The notes beneath the pieces are model-generated. The model did no database searches and was not told the origin of the DNA. It saw only the letters and a list, made by a program, of their open reading frames with translations. A stretch of 64,000 nucleotides of DNA from JANWXR01 sp964608265 (GTDB lineage Bacteria; Chloroflexota; Anaerolineae; Anaerolineales; UBA6663): the NCBI GenBank assembly GCA_964608265.1, contig CAZSNP010000010.1, positions 1 to 64,000 on the forward strand, written 5' to 3'. The position numbers and the translations under genes were made by a program. Positions 45,727 to 54,469 of this stretch are shown piece after piece. Position 1 is the first letter of the stretch. The number at the start of each line of letters is the position of its first letter.

Positions 45727-46908
45727 CTATCGATGAACAATCGGAAGATAGTTCGTGAAACAGTGGGGCGAATTGCCGCCAGTCTGATATTGTAACGCGG
45801 CATCTGCCTGGATCAACCCAGCCCCATACTCGTTGTCCGGCCCCGGCGAACCAAGATCGAGCGCCGTATCCTCCAGGGCAGACCGGATTTCAGCGGGCGA
45901 CGTAAACTGCGGCTGGCACGCCATTAGCGCAATCACTCCGGATACCAGGGGCGTCGCCATCGAAGTGCCCGAGCGATACTCGTACCCCCCGCCGCGCGCG
46001 GTGGAGAAAACCCCCACCCCCGGCGCGGCCACATCCATCTCGGGGCCAACATTGGAAAAGGCGGCGCGCACATCGTTCCCGTCGGTCGCTGCCACGGCGA
46101 TTACGGACGAGGCCGCGGCTGGACACAGCACCGGGCCGTTCTGATTGCCAGCCGCGGCGACGACGGTGACACCCATTGTATACGCATAGGTCGCGGCCAG
46201 TTCCATCACCGGCGAAGGGCAAGGGCCGCCCAGGCTCAAATTGATGACGGACGCCCCATGTTCCGTTGCCCACACGATAGCGGAGGCCACATCGGCATCA
46301 TCGCCGTTGCCGGCCGAATCGAGTACCTTGAGGGGCATGATGCGCGCGCCCCAGCTGGCGCCAGCGATTCCCAGGCCGTTGCTCGTGCTCGCCGCTGCGA
46401 TGCCGGCCACATGCGTGCCGTGGCCGTGGTCATCGTCCGGAGGCAGTGAGGCATTGATCCAATTCACGCCCGGCACCAGTTTGCCCTGGAGATCGGGATG
46501 ATCGAGATCAACGCCTGTGTCGATTACGGCGATGATGACGTGGCTCGCGCCGGTAGTGAGCTGCCACGCTTGTGGAAGCCGGATGCGGTTTGGGCCGTAT
46601 TGTTGTGCCCAAAAAGGATCGTTGGGAGCAGTCTGCTGCAAGCTGACGCGCTGCACGCGCTGGACGAACTCAATGTCCGAATGGCCCGCCATTTGCCCGA
46701 TGACGTCACTGCGCGGAAGCTCGATCACGTTCAATCCGAGTCGCTCCAACTCGGGCGCGGCGATGGCTGGCCATGCCCTCGGTGTATCCGTCGAACGCAG
46801 ACGAACGACAACCCGTTCAGTTTGCGTCCGGAGGCTGACGGCGGTTGTGGCCAGACTCGTCGCCACCATCGCCGCGATCCAAATCCAATGTCTCCGACGC
46901 TGACCCAT
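45727..46908 (-). CDS. Secreted or membrane-anchored subtilisin-like (S8) protease
   Basis: The 393-residue protein has an N-terminal hydrophobic segment (about 8-26), a short pro-region and a complete S8 domain: Asp130 (AVIDTGVDLDHPDL), His166 (HGHGTHVAGI), oxyanion Asn255 (AAAGNQNG) and Ser316 (SGTSMATPLVSG). I placed the start at ATG 46908, where the signal-like segment begins. The frame stays open for 79 further codons upstream, but that region overlaps a divergent promoter and gene. It precedes the LuxR-Kelch gene by 14 bases. It may act on that regulator's external domain or simply be an exoprotease. Confidence 0.88.
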   Translation of the reverse strand: MGQRRRHWIWIAAMVATSLATTAVSLRTQTERVVVRLRSTDTPRAWPAIAAPELERLGLNVIELPRSDVIGQMAGHSDIEFVQRVQRVSLQQTAPNDPFWAQQYGPNRIRLPQAWQLTTGASHVIIAVIDTGVDLDHPDLQGKLVPGVNWINASLPPDDDHGHGTHVAGIAAASTSNGLGIAGASWGARIMPLKVLDSAGNGDDADVASAIVWATEHGASVINLSLGGPCPSPVMELAATYAYTMGVTVVAAAGNQNGPVLCPAAASSVIAVAATDGNDVRAAFSNVGPEMDVAAPGVGVFSTARGGGYEYRSGTSMATPLVSGVIALMACQPQFTSPAEIRSALEDTALDLGSPGPDNEYGAGLIQADAALQYQTGGNSPHCFTNYLPIVHR

Positions 46909-46924
46909 AGTTACGCTTCCCGAA

Positions 46925-46932
46925 ATTATAAT
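46925..46932. promoter_or_regulatory. Palindromic -10 element between divergent genes
   Basis: ATTATAAT reads TATAAT on both strands. It lies about 17 bases from the subtilase ATG (46908, minus) and 10 bases from the GTG proposed for the + strand membrane protein (46942), which would then be a leaderless or nearly leaderless transcript. Confidence 0.5.
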
Positions 46933-46941
46933 AGCGGTGAC

Positions 46942-49344
46942 GTGAATCAATTGACACTCTCGTTGTGGAAATGGTTGGTACTTTTGTCTCGACCGGTGAT
47001 GATCGGGTTCGTTTGGATTGGCCTTGTCAATGCCGGCCGCATCGAGCCGGTTGCGGCGGTAGACAGTGAGCAGCCGCGTCTGGACCGGGCGGCTGATGTG
47101 CCGCGGGACACCGTGACTGTAGCGCAAACGTTCATCGCTCGGCACAACGGTTTGTCGGCGATTGAACTCCTGGCCGTCACGTATCCCGGGCCACCCGGCG
47201 TATCGGCGTTGACGTTACGGCTGAAAGATGACGCGGGCGGCCCAGTCGCGGAGCAGACCTTCAAGGATTTAGCGCACAACGCTCCGCTCCGCCTGGCTTT
47301 CGAGCCGGTAGCTACCAGCGCCGGGCGGCGATTTACTCTCGAATTGCTTGGTGGCCTGGGAAACAATTCAACCGTGTGGGCGTACAGCCTCGATGGTTAC
47401 CCGGACGGCGAACAACGTGGCTCCGATGGAGATCTGAGGTTCTCGACCACCTATACCTATCTGCCTACAGACCTTGTGACCGATATTGTGACGAGCGTGA
47501 GCGAGCTTGCTCAATGGGCGCCCGTTGCGTGGGTCGTTCTATTTGCGCCAGGCCTGCTGATGCTGGCGGTGCTCAGGATGACATTTGCCACTGTGTGGTC
47601 GCGTTGGGGTATGGCGCTGGCTCTGAGCGTCTCGGTCCTTGCCTTCCTGTGGCTGTGGGCGTCGGTATTCAAGTTCCGGTTGACTGGCGTCGCGATGCAG
47701 TCGGCGTACGGCATTGTTGGCTTTGTCGTGGTTGTGCAAACGCTCCGCGCCTGGCTAAGCGATGCGACCGCCCGACCCCGTCCTGGCCCACATGACATCG
47801 CCATGGGCGCGCTCTTGCTGGGGGCGGTCGTCGTCCGTTTTCTGGCTGCGCGTGATCTGGCGTTTCCGATGTGGGTCGATTCGCCGCACCACGCCCTTAT
47901 CGCTCGCGTGCTGGCTGAGGCCGGTCATGTGCCTTCAGCTTATCAGCCAGTGTTGCCGGTGGATAAATTCACCTATCATTTTGGATTTCACGCCCTGGCC
48001 GTGACATTTGCCTCGCTGACCTCGCTTACTCTCGTGGCGACGTTCCTCTTTTTGGGCAACTGCCTCAACGGCCTGATGGCCCTGGCGGCGTACACGCTTG
48101 CGATCGAGCTGACTGGCCGCCCACGTGCAGGCCTGATTGCGGCGCTGATTGTCGGCCTGGTCGCGCTGTTCCCGGGCTACTACCTGGCCTGGGGCAGATA
48201 CACCCAGTTGCTTGGCCTGCTCATCTTCGCGCCGCTGCTGGGCGTCACATGGCGACTGATTCGGCCAAGTGAGGCCACCCTCAACCCTGGTCAACTTGCC
48301 ATTGTGGTCAGCCTGCTGGCGAGCGGGCTGTTGTTCGCCCACTATCGAGTCGCGTTCTTCTTCGCGACCTTTGTCTGGACGGCGCTGGCGGCGGGCCGCG
48401 TTCGAGGCTGGCGGAGTATGGCAACGGTCGTGTTGCTCACGACTCTGCTTTCTGCACCCTGGTTGAAGCAGTTGAGCGCAACCTGGTTGCGACCTTCGTT
48501 GGCAAACCCGGACTTCATCAGCGCGCCGGCTGGCTACAACGATTTTCCGTGGGGTTACTTCGACAGTTCGCTCGAACGTGCGTGGGTCATCGCAGCGCTG
48601 ATCGGGCTGGCGCTTATGCTCATTGCGCGCCAGCGTACCGGCTGGCTGCTGTTGGGCTGGTTGGCGCTTACGTCGGCCCTGCTCAACCTGGGGCCTGGAT
48701 CGTGGGTCGTGAACAACAACTCGTGGGCCATCTCGCTGTTTCTGCCGGGTGCGGTTCTGGTTGGATTCGGGGGCGATGCGGTTTGGCATTGGAGCGCAAG
48801 ACTCATGGATGCCGCCAACTGGTTGAGGCGCGGGACGGGGCTTCTTTTACAATGGCTCCTCCTCGCCGCGCTGACGGTTGTGGCCGCGACGGGAACTCGT
48901 GCGCAGCTAACGATGGCGAATCCGGCGACGACGCTGGCCCTTGCCGCCGACCAGCCGGCCCTGGACTGGGTAGCCGCGAATACATCATCCGATGCGATCT
49001 TTGCCGCCAACAGTTGGCTGTGGCAGAACAACACTTGGGCAGGATCAGATGGAGGAGCGTGGTTGACGCCGCTGACCAACCGGCGCAGCACTATCCCGCC
49101 GGTGGATTATGCGTATGATGCAAGGCTGTTTGAGTCCACTAATGCCTTCAACGAACGTCTCGCGGCAGTCACGGAGGCGGATGCGCCGGCAACCCTGGAT
49201 TTGTGGCGTGAAGCCGGGGTGACCCACATCTTCATCGGGGCGCGGGGCGGGGTGCTCAAACCTGAGATGTTCGTTGACTCGCCCAACTATCGCTTGCTGT
49301 TCACGAATGGCGCGGCCTGGGTGTTCGAAGTTGTGGCACCGTGA
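46942..49344 (+). CDS. Large polytopic membrane protein, paralogue of the 33653 protein
   Basis: The 800-residue protein repeats the layout of the 813-residue protein at 33653: one N-terminal hydrophobic segment, an external beta-rich domain of about 150 residues, then many transmembrane helices. Shared loops are DSPHHALIARVL ... FTYHFGFH and LAWGRYTQL. The conserved Asp of DSxHH is a candidate catalytic residue of a GT-C-type transferase. The frame is open back to 46498, but a GTG at 46942 fits the paralogue length and lies just after a TATAAT element. It ends only four bases from the convergent gene at 49349. The function is inferred. Confidence 0.66.
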   Translation: MNQLTLSLWKWLVLLSRPVMIGFVWIGLVNAGRIEPVAAVDSEQPRLDRAADVPRDTVTVAQTFIARHNGLSAIELLAVTYPGPPGVSALTLRLKDDAGGPVAEQTFKDLAHNAPLRLAFEPVATSAGRRFTLELLGGLGNNSTVWAYSLDGYPDGEQRGSDGDLRFSTTYTYLPTDLVTDIVTSVSELAQWAPVAWVVLFAPGLLMLAVLRMTFATVWSRWGMALALSVSVLAFLWLWASVFKFRLTGVAMQSAYGIVGFVVVVQTLRAWLSDATARPRPGPHDIAMGALLLGAVVVRFLAARDLAFPMWVDSPHHALIARVLAEAGHVPSAYQPVLPVDKFTYHFGFHALAVTFASLTSLTLVATFLFLGNCLNGLMALAAYTLAIELTGRPRAGLIAALIVGLVALFPGYYLAWGRYTQLLGLLIFAPLLGVTWRLIRPSEATLNPGQLAIVVSLLASGLLFAHYRVAFFFATFVWTALAAGRVRGWRSMATVVLLTTLLSAPWLKQLSATWLRPSLANPDFISAPAGYNDFPWGYFDSSLERAWVIAALIGLALMLIARQRTGWLLLGWLALTSALLNLGPGSWVVNNNSWAISLFLPGAVLVGFGGDAVWHWSARLMDAANWLRRGTGLLLQWLLLAALTVVAATGTRAQLTMANPATTLALAADQPALDWVAANTSSDAIFAANSWLWQNNTWAGSDGGAWLTPLTNRRSTIPPVDYAYDARLFESTNAFNERLAAVTEADAPATLDLWREAGVTHIFIGARGGVLKPEMFVDSPNYRLLFTNGAAWVFEVVAP

Positions 49345-49348
49345 ACGC

Positions 49349-51553
49349 TCACCGCGGGCTGGAGAATGCCAACACCACCTCGCCGTTGGGCAGCAGCTGC
49401 CCTGGCCCATCCGTGATCGGCAGCCGGCTTCCATCCGCCGGGCGATACAGGCCAACATACAGTTTCAGGGCCGAAAGTCCGGTGCCGCGCGGCAATTCGA
49501 GGTCGCGCGAATCGACCACAACCTCCCCCGGCGCCCACACGTTGGTTGGATAACTGCCATGGCGGGGCACACCATCACTTTGCGTGTAGTTCTGCGGATC
49601 GCTCGATCGCAGATGGGCGAATACCCGGTAGCTCTCCTCCAACGGCCGGCGTGTCGTCCAATGCAGGTCGAGTCGGACCCCGCGGCCGTTAGGCCAGACC
49701 GACACGTCGTAGCCGATCAGCTCAATTGAGTCGCCGAGTCGAAGGGCGCTGGAGTAGTGAGGCTGCGGTGGCGGTTGTTGGGAACGAACCACCAGCGGAA
49801 CGCGCGCGCCGTGGGGTTGCGGTGTTCCGTTGCCAACGGTCACCGGGAGCGCATCTCCGGTTGGCGTCCGCAGAAAGCTGACCTCGACTATGCCGATGGC
49901 CGGCGCCGGGAACGCCTCCGGCACAATCAATTCAAACCAATCGCAAAAGGGTTGCCCCGGTGCCCAAAAGCTCGTCGGGAAGTTTCCATCACGGGGATAG
50001 GACACCAGCTTCCCGTAACCTTGCCCATCCGGCCCAATCAGTTCCAGCTGTAAGTAATAGTTGTTTGTGACCGGCCTGCGGGCCTGCCAGCATAAATCCA
50101 CTCGCGCGCGCTGCCCGGCCCGGGTGGGTGTCGGGGAAAGGTAGCCCAGCAATTCGATCTCGTCACCATACATGGCGCCGGCGTCTCGCACCATCACCGC
50201 CGATTGTGCGCTGGAAATGGGCAGCGGTTTGGCGTAACTGTCGGCGATGATGGTGAACGGCATGAGCCAACTCAACACTACGAGGCTCAGCGCCAGGACG
50301 ACCAACACACTCCGTTGCCAGCGCGGCGGGCAGAGTTCTACCCAGCCAGCTACGAGCAGCAACACCCCACACGGCAACGCCGGCAATAAGTATCGCCCGA
50401 CCAAAAGCAGATTGTCCTGTTGAGCGATTGCCAGCGCGGTTGCGAGGCCGACGAGGGCCGCTGGTTGCAACAGCAAGACACCGTACTGCGCGAGGGTGGA
50501 CGCGCGGTGGCTGCGCCAGGTGAGCGCAGCGCGACCCAGCCCAACCAGCGCGATGGCCGCAGCTCCGTACCACACTGGGTAAACCCAAGGATGTGTCTCG
50601 AGGTTGCCCCAGCCATAAGAGGCAAAAAACGTTCTGAGCGCATATTCGCCTGAGCCGGCCGTGACGGGGTGCACGCCGGTTTGCAGCGCGGTGAGAAAGC
50701 GCCCGAGGGTTGCCCATTGAAAGACCTGTCCGGTCACAAAATCCAGGGAGGAGAGCGCATACAAACCAAGGCAAGTCGCCAGGGTCAGCCCCAGCAACGT
50801 CAACGCCGACTTGGCGCGATGGCCCAGTAACAGATTGAACAGCAGCGCACTCACCGCGACGGGCACGTAGGCTAACGCATTCAGTTTTGTGAGCAGCGCG
50901 GCCACCAGCAACAATGCCGTCGCCAACAAGAGCCGATAGCGACTGCCCGCCTGCAGGATTCGCAATACACAGTAAAGAATCGGCGCAGCCAGACTGGTGA
51001 CGAGCAAATCGTTCGTCACCATACTGCCGATGAAGACAAACTGGGGCCAAAAAGCATACAGGAGGGTAGCTGCCCAAATACGCGCAGAGTGCGCCGGCCA
51101 CATCAACCTCGCGCTCAGGAACACGAAGATCACGCTGAGGGTGCTGATGATGGCGCCCAGCGCGCGAGCGGCGCGGAGCGCCTCGACCTGTGCCCGCTCG
51201 AGGCCGGTGGGCGAGTCAGGCGTCACGGCGAAGTTGACGCCTGCATTTCCGTAGCTCATCAGGGGATTGAGTTCAGGAAATAAGAAGGTCTGGCCCAAAT
51301 CACGTGTCAGGAGCACCGGGGCGATGAGGAGGTAGTACAGCGGCGGTTGAAACTTCGACCATATCTGGTCGGCTTCCGGGTCGCCGGGTTGCAGCAATTG
51401 GCGATACTTGGCGAGGTAGCGGGCATACTGGTAGTGCCCGGTTTCGTCGAAGGACTCCCACGGCGGCACGATAAAGCTATAGGTCAAACCCACGGCCAGC
51501 CGCGCCGCCAGCAGCAGCCCCAACGTCAGCCAGGTGCGGCGATTAGAGTTCAT
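49349..51553 (-). CDS. GT-C membrane glycosyltransferase (PMT/GT39-like) with two external beta domains
   Basis: In this 734-residue protein the first 450 residues hold about eleven transmembrane helices. The first external loop contains PPWESFDETGHYQYARYLA, whose Asp-Glu pair corresponds to the catalytic acidic site of PMT/ArnT-like enzymes that use polyprenyl-phosphate sugars. The C-terminal part is a duplicated beta-sandwich: DLCWQARRPV ... FPTSFWAPGQPFCDWFEL and DLHWTTRRPL ... YPTNVWAPGEVVVDSRDL occupy matching places. It overlaps the Wzm-type permease by 11 bases and converges on the 46942 gene. Confidence 0.82.
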   Translation of the reverse strand: MNSNRRTWLTLGLLLAARLAVGLTYSFIVPPWESFDETGHYQYARYLAKYRQLLQPGDPEADQIWSKFQPPLYYLLIAPVLLTRDLGQTFLFPELNPLMSYGNAGVNFAVTPDSPTGLERAQVEALRAARALGAIISTLSVIFVFLSARLMWPAHSARIWAATLLYAFWPQFVFIGSMVTNDLLVTSLAAPILYCVLRILQAGSRYRLLLATALLLVAALLTKLNALAYVPVAVSALLFNLLLGHRAKSALTLLGLTLATCLGLYALSSLDFVTGQVFQWATLGRFLTALQTGVHPVTAGSGEYALRTFFASYGWGNLETHPWVYPVWYGAAAIALVGLGRAALTWRSHRASTLAQYGVLLLQPAALVGLATALAIAQQDNLLLVGRYLLPALPCGVLLLVAGWVELCPPRWQRSVLVVLALSLVVLSWLMPFTIIADSYAKPLPISSAQSAVMVRDAGAMYGDEIELLGYLSPTPTRAGQRARVDLCWQARRPVTNNYYLQLELIGPDGQGYGKLVSYPRDGNFPTSFWAPGQPFCDWFELIVPEAFPAPAIGIVEVSFLRTPTGDALPVTVGNGTPQPHGARVPLVVRSQQPPPQPHYSSALRLGDSIELIGYDVSVWPNGRGVRLDLHWTTRRPLEESYRVFAHLRSSDPQNYTQSDGVPRHGSYPTNVWAPGEVVVDSRDLELPRGTGLSALKLYVGLYRPADGSRLPITDGPGQLLPNGEVVLAFSSPR

Positions 51554-52328
51554 CGGCGAACGAACGCTGCGCGCGGCGGAAGACCGTCAGGCCGATGACG
51601 AGGGCCAGCAGCGCCTCAGCCAGTGTGAGGGCCAACAGCGAGTAGTCGGGGGCGACGCCAGAGTACACAACCCGGCGATACTGAGTGACGAGGCCCGCCA
51701 TCGGGTTGAGGACGAGCGCTAGTTGCGCCAGCCCGTTGGCCGCCCCTTGTGTCGAGTAGTCGTAGACGATCGGGGTGAGGAAGAAGCCGGGCAGCATCAA
51801 CACTTCGACGATTTGCTGGATGTCGCGGAAGAAAACATTGAGGGCCGACAACGCCAGCACCAGCCCGAGAATTAACGCGGACTGGGCGGCAAGCAATATC
51901 GGCAGCCAAAGCAACGCCGGGGTGAACGGTGTCCCGAACAACAGCATGATCAGACCCAGCGGCGCCAGCGCGATGACGAAGTTGACGGCGTTCGATAACA
52001 CCACCGCCAGCGGCAAGATCTCGCGCGGAAAGCCCACCCGATTGATGAGGTGGCCATTGCTGGTGATCGAGGTCGTGCCGCTCACGACCGCCAGGCTGAA
52101 GAAATTCCACGGCAACAGCGCTGCCAGAAAGAAAACCGGGTAATTGGGGATGGGGTTGGGGACGATGAAGCCGAAGACCAGGCTGAAGAAGAACGTCAAC
52201 AGCAGGGGATAGAGCAGGCTCCACACGACGCCGAGCACCGAGTTGCTATAGCGCACCTGCAGGTCGCGCCAGGCCAGCAACCCGGCGGCTTCGCGATATT
52301 TGAAGAGGGCCGAAACCTGGGCGATCAC
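51543..52328 (-). CDS. wzm: ABC-2 type polysaccharide export permease (Wzm type)
   Basis: The 261-residue protein has six predicted transmembrane helices and the family's N-terminal pattern (LLAWRDLQVRYSNSVLGVVWSLLYPLLLTFFFSLVFG), with the later block ALNVFFRDIQQIVEVLMLPGFFLTPIVY. It is the membrane half of an O-antigen/teichoic-acid-type exporter. The only matching ATPase in the window is the Wzt-type protein at 21379, on the other strand. The start is GTG with no strong ribosome-binding site. It is probably co-transcribed with the GT-C gene it overlaps. Confidence 0.9.
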   Translation of the reverse strand: MIAQVSALFKYREAAGLLAWRDLQVRYSNSVLGVVWSLLYPLLLTFFFSLVFGFIVPNPIPNYPVFFLAALLPWNFFSLAVVSGTTSITSNGHLINRVGFPREILPLAVVLSNAVNFVIALAPLGLIMLLFGTPFTPALLWLPILLAAQSALILGLVLALSALNVFFRDIQQIVEVLMLPGFFLTPIVYDYSTQGAANGLAQLALVLNPMAGLVTQYRRVVYSGVAPDYSLLALTLAEALLALVIGLTVFRRAQRSFADEL

Positions 52329-52384
52329 GACAATCGGATGACGGGCAGGGCTTGAGTAAACAAGGGCATGGTCGGCGGGCGATG

Positions 52385-53419
52385 TTACCGGGTTGTGACG
52401 GCGGCTTTGTCGTTTTGTAATTGACCCAGCCGCTGATACTCACGCAGTGCAGTCAGGGCCGAGACGATCAGCCCGCGCTCGCGCAGAGTTGCATCCGAGA
52501 GTGTGCGAGTAGCTTGCAGGTGTCGCCGCTCGCGCAGCAGATGGGGAAGGCTGCGAGCAAATCCCCAGGTTCCGGACGCGAGTGCGCCCAACCCCGCCCA
52601 CTGCGCACGAAAGCCGAATTCTAGCACGCGGTACAGATCGTACCCAAGGGAAGTGACGAGCCCCCGCAGCAGCGTCGGCCATTGCAGGTGCTTGACCATG
52701 TTGGCATAGCGATTGCGCTGCATCTGCCGGATGCGGAACGGCGCAGCCCGCCCGCCGACCGACCCGCCGAAATGATGGTGAGCTTCGGCCTGTGGGATGT
52801 GCCAGACCTCGTGACCGGCCAGCCACGCCCGCCAGCACAAATCTACATCTTCGAGGTAGGCGAAGTAGCTGGCGTCGAAGCCGCCGAGCTTGAGGAAGAC
52901 CTCCCGGCGCACGAGCATCGCCGCACCGGGCACCGCCGCCACCCAACGCGCGGTGTCGTGTTGGCCGCGATCCACCTCGCCCCAGCCGATCTCGAACGCG
53001 GTGCCCGCGTCGGTGTACGCCGCGCCCGCGCACTGGATCACGCGGCCATTCGCTTCGGCACCCGCCAACAAAAGCTTGCCGCCGAGCACGGCGGCCCGTG
53101 GATGTTGAGCTGCTGCCGCCAGCAGTGTCTCCAGCCAGCGCGGCGTGAGTGTGGCATCGTTGTTGAGCAGCACTGCCCACTCGCATTCGATCTGGGCGAG
53201 CGCGCGGTTGTAAGCCTCAGCAAAGCCATAGTTGTGGTCAAGGGCCAGCACTCGAACCTGTGGCCAATTCTGGCGCAGGTAGGCCAGCGACTCATCGGTC
53301 GAGGCGTTATCCACCAGGATCAGGTCGGCCGGAGTCGTGAGTTGCGCCAGACTGGTGAAGCACGCTTCCAGCCAACGCTGGCCGTTGTAGTTGAGGACGA
53401 GGATGGCAACGCCGGCCAC
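52385..53419 (-). CDS. Family 2 glycosyltransferase
   Basis: The 344-residue GT-A protein has VAILVLNYNGQRWLEACF, LVDNASTDESLAYL, NYGFAEAYNRAL, the metal-binding region LLNNDATLTP and the catalytic YLEDVDLCWRAWLAGHEV. The C-terminal 90 residues are basic and amphipathic and may bind the membrane. The GTG start follows directly after the preceding gene's stop codon, so translation is coupled. It resembles rhamnosyltransferases of surface glycan loci; the donor is unassigned. Confidence 0.87.
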   Translation of the reverse strand: MAGVAILVLNYNGQRWLEACFTSLAQLTTPADLILVDNASTDESLAYLRQNWPQVRVLALDHNYGFAEAYNRALAQIECEWAVLLNNDATLTPRWLETLLAAAAQHPRAAVLGGKLLLAGAEANGRVIQCAGAAYTDAGTAFEIGWGEVDRGQHDTARWVAAVPGAAMLVRREVFLKLGGFDASYFAYLEDVDLCWRAWLAGHEVWHIPQAEAHHHFGGSVGGRAAPFRIRQMQRNRYANMVKHLQWPTLLRGLVTSLGYDLYRVLEFGFRAQWAGLGALASGTWGFARSLPHLLRERRHLQATRTLSDATLRERGLIVSALTALREYQRLGQLQNDKAAVTTR

Positions 53420-54469
53420 TCAATCCAACTCCACCGGCAGGCCGCCCACCGGCTGCCGGCGCGACGGGCCACGCTCGCGCCCGAGGCTGAGGAACTGATC
53501 CCAGGCGTAATTCCAACTCAACCCACGCAGCACCTGCCAATCGCTGCGGCGGCGCAAGGCTTCGATGCGCGCGCGGCGTTGGGCAAGCCGTTGCGACTGC
53601 GACCACACCCAGCGATACGACGCCGCCTTCGCCTGCAAAAATCCCGGCCCGCGTAAGAGGCAGTATCCCCACATCAACAGTTCGGTGACGAGCAGCATCG
53701 GCGCAAGAGCCAGCCGCGCCGGCGGGCCGAGGTGCGTCAACAGCAGCGCCAGGCGGTTCCGTTCGAGCAGAAACAGCTTTTCGGGATACATGCTGAGGTG
53801 ATAGTGGTGATGGACCACGGAGCGCGGCACACAATACACGTCGTACCCCATCAACTGCAGCGACCACGACAGTTCGACATCTTCGTGATACAGAAATCCG
53901 GCCTCATCCCAGCCCTGCATATGCGTGAGCACGGCCCGGGGCATGACGAACGCGGCCCCGTGTAACCCTGAGACCCGTATCGGCTGCGACAGATCGGCGG
54001 GCCGCTCGCGCCACAGCCAGCGATTGAAGCCGAGGCCGGACACGTGCACCTCCTGTCCCGCCGAATTGATGCGGCCATCGCCGCGCAGGAGGATGAGGGG
54101 GCTGAGGCCGCCGGCCTGCGGATTGGCCTGCAGAAAGCTCACCGCCTCGGCCAGCCAGCCCGGCTCGACGACGCAGTCAGGGTTGAGGACGGCGACGTAC
54201 TCGCCGCGCAAGTGGGGCAGGGCGCTGTTCACCCCTCCGGCGTAGCCGCGATTGGTCGGGTTGTGGAGCGCGTGCACATTCGACCATTGGGCCGCGAGCG
54301 TCGCGGCGAGGTCGCCGCTGCCATCGGGGGAGGCGTTATCCACCAGCCACACCTCGGACGGCGGCGAGGCCGTGTCCGCCTTGAGCGCCGACACACATTC
54401 CGCCAAATGGTCACGTCCGTTGTAGATGACGACGACGACGGAGACGTCGGGCCGAATCGGCTCACTCAT
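53420..54469 (-). CDS. Family 2 glycosyltransferase
   Basis: The 349-residue GT-A protein has VSVVVVIYNGRDHLAECV, LVDNASPDGSGDLA, NRGYAGGVNSAL, VLNPDCVVEPGW at the DxD-like position and YHEDVELSWSLQLMGYDV at the catalytic loop. A hydrophobic stretch near 250-275 and a basic tail suggest membrane association. Its beginning overlaps the end of the DPM1-like gene by eight bases, and the next gene starts at its stop. Confidence 0.87.
   Translation of the reverse strand: MSEPIRPDVSVVVVIYNGRDHLAECVSALKADTASPPSEVWLVDNASPDGSGDLAATLAAQWSNVHALHNPTNRGYAGGVNSALPHLRGEYVAVLNPDCVVEPGWLAEAVSFLQANPQAGGLSPLILLRGDGRINSAGQEVHVSGLGFNRWLWRERPADLSQPIRVSGLHGAAFVMPRAVLTHMQGWDEAGFLYHEDVELSWSLQLMGYDVYCVPRSVVHHHYHLSMYPEKLFLLERNRLALLLTHLGPPARLALAPMLLVTELLMWGYCLLRGPGFLQAKAASYRWVWSQSQRLAQRRARIEALRRRSDWQVLRGLSWNYAWDQFLSLGRERGPSRRQPVGGLPVELD

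Noticed and set aside
46498..46941. N-terminal extension of the 46942 membrane protein
   Set aside because: The extra 148 codons lie opposite the start of the subtilase gene and cross its promoter. They lack hydrophobic or family features, and the paralogue has no such extension.
46909..47145. Seventy-nine extra residues on the 46908 subtilase
   Set aside because: The extension has no signal-like character and runs through the divergent promoter. The hydrophobic segment begins naturally at the chosen ATG.
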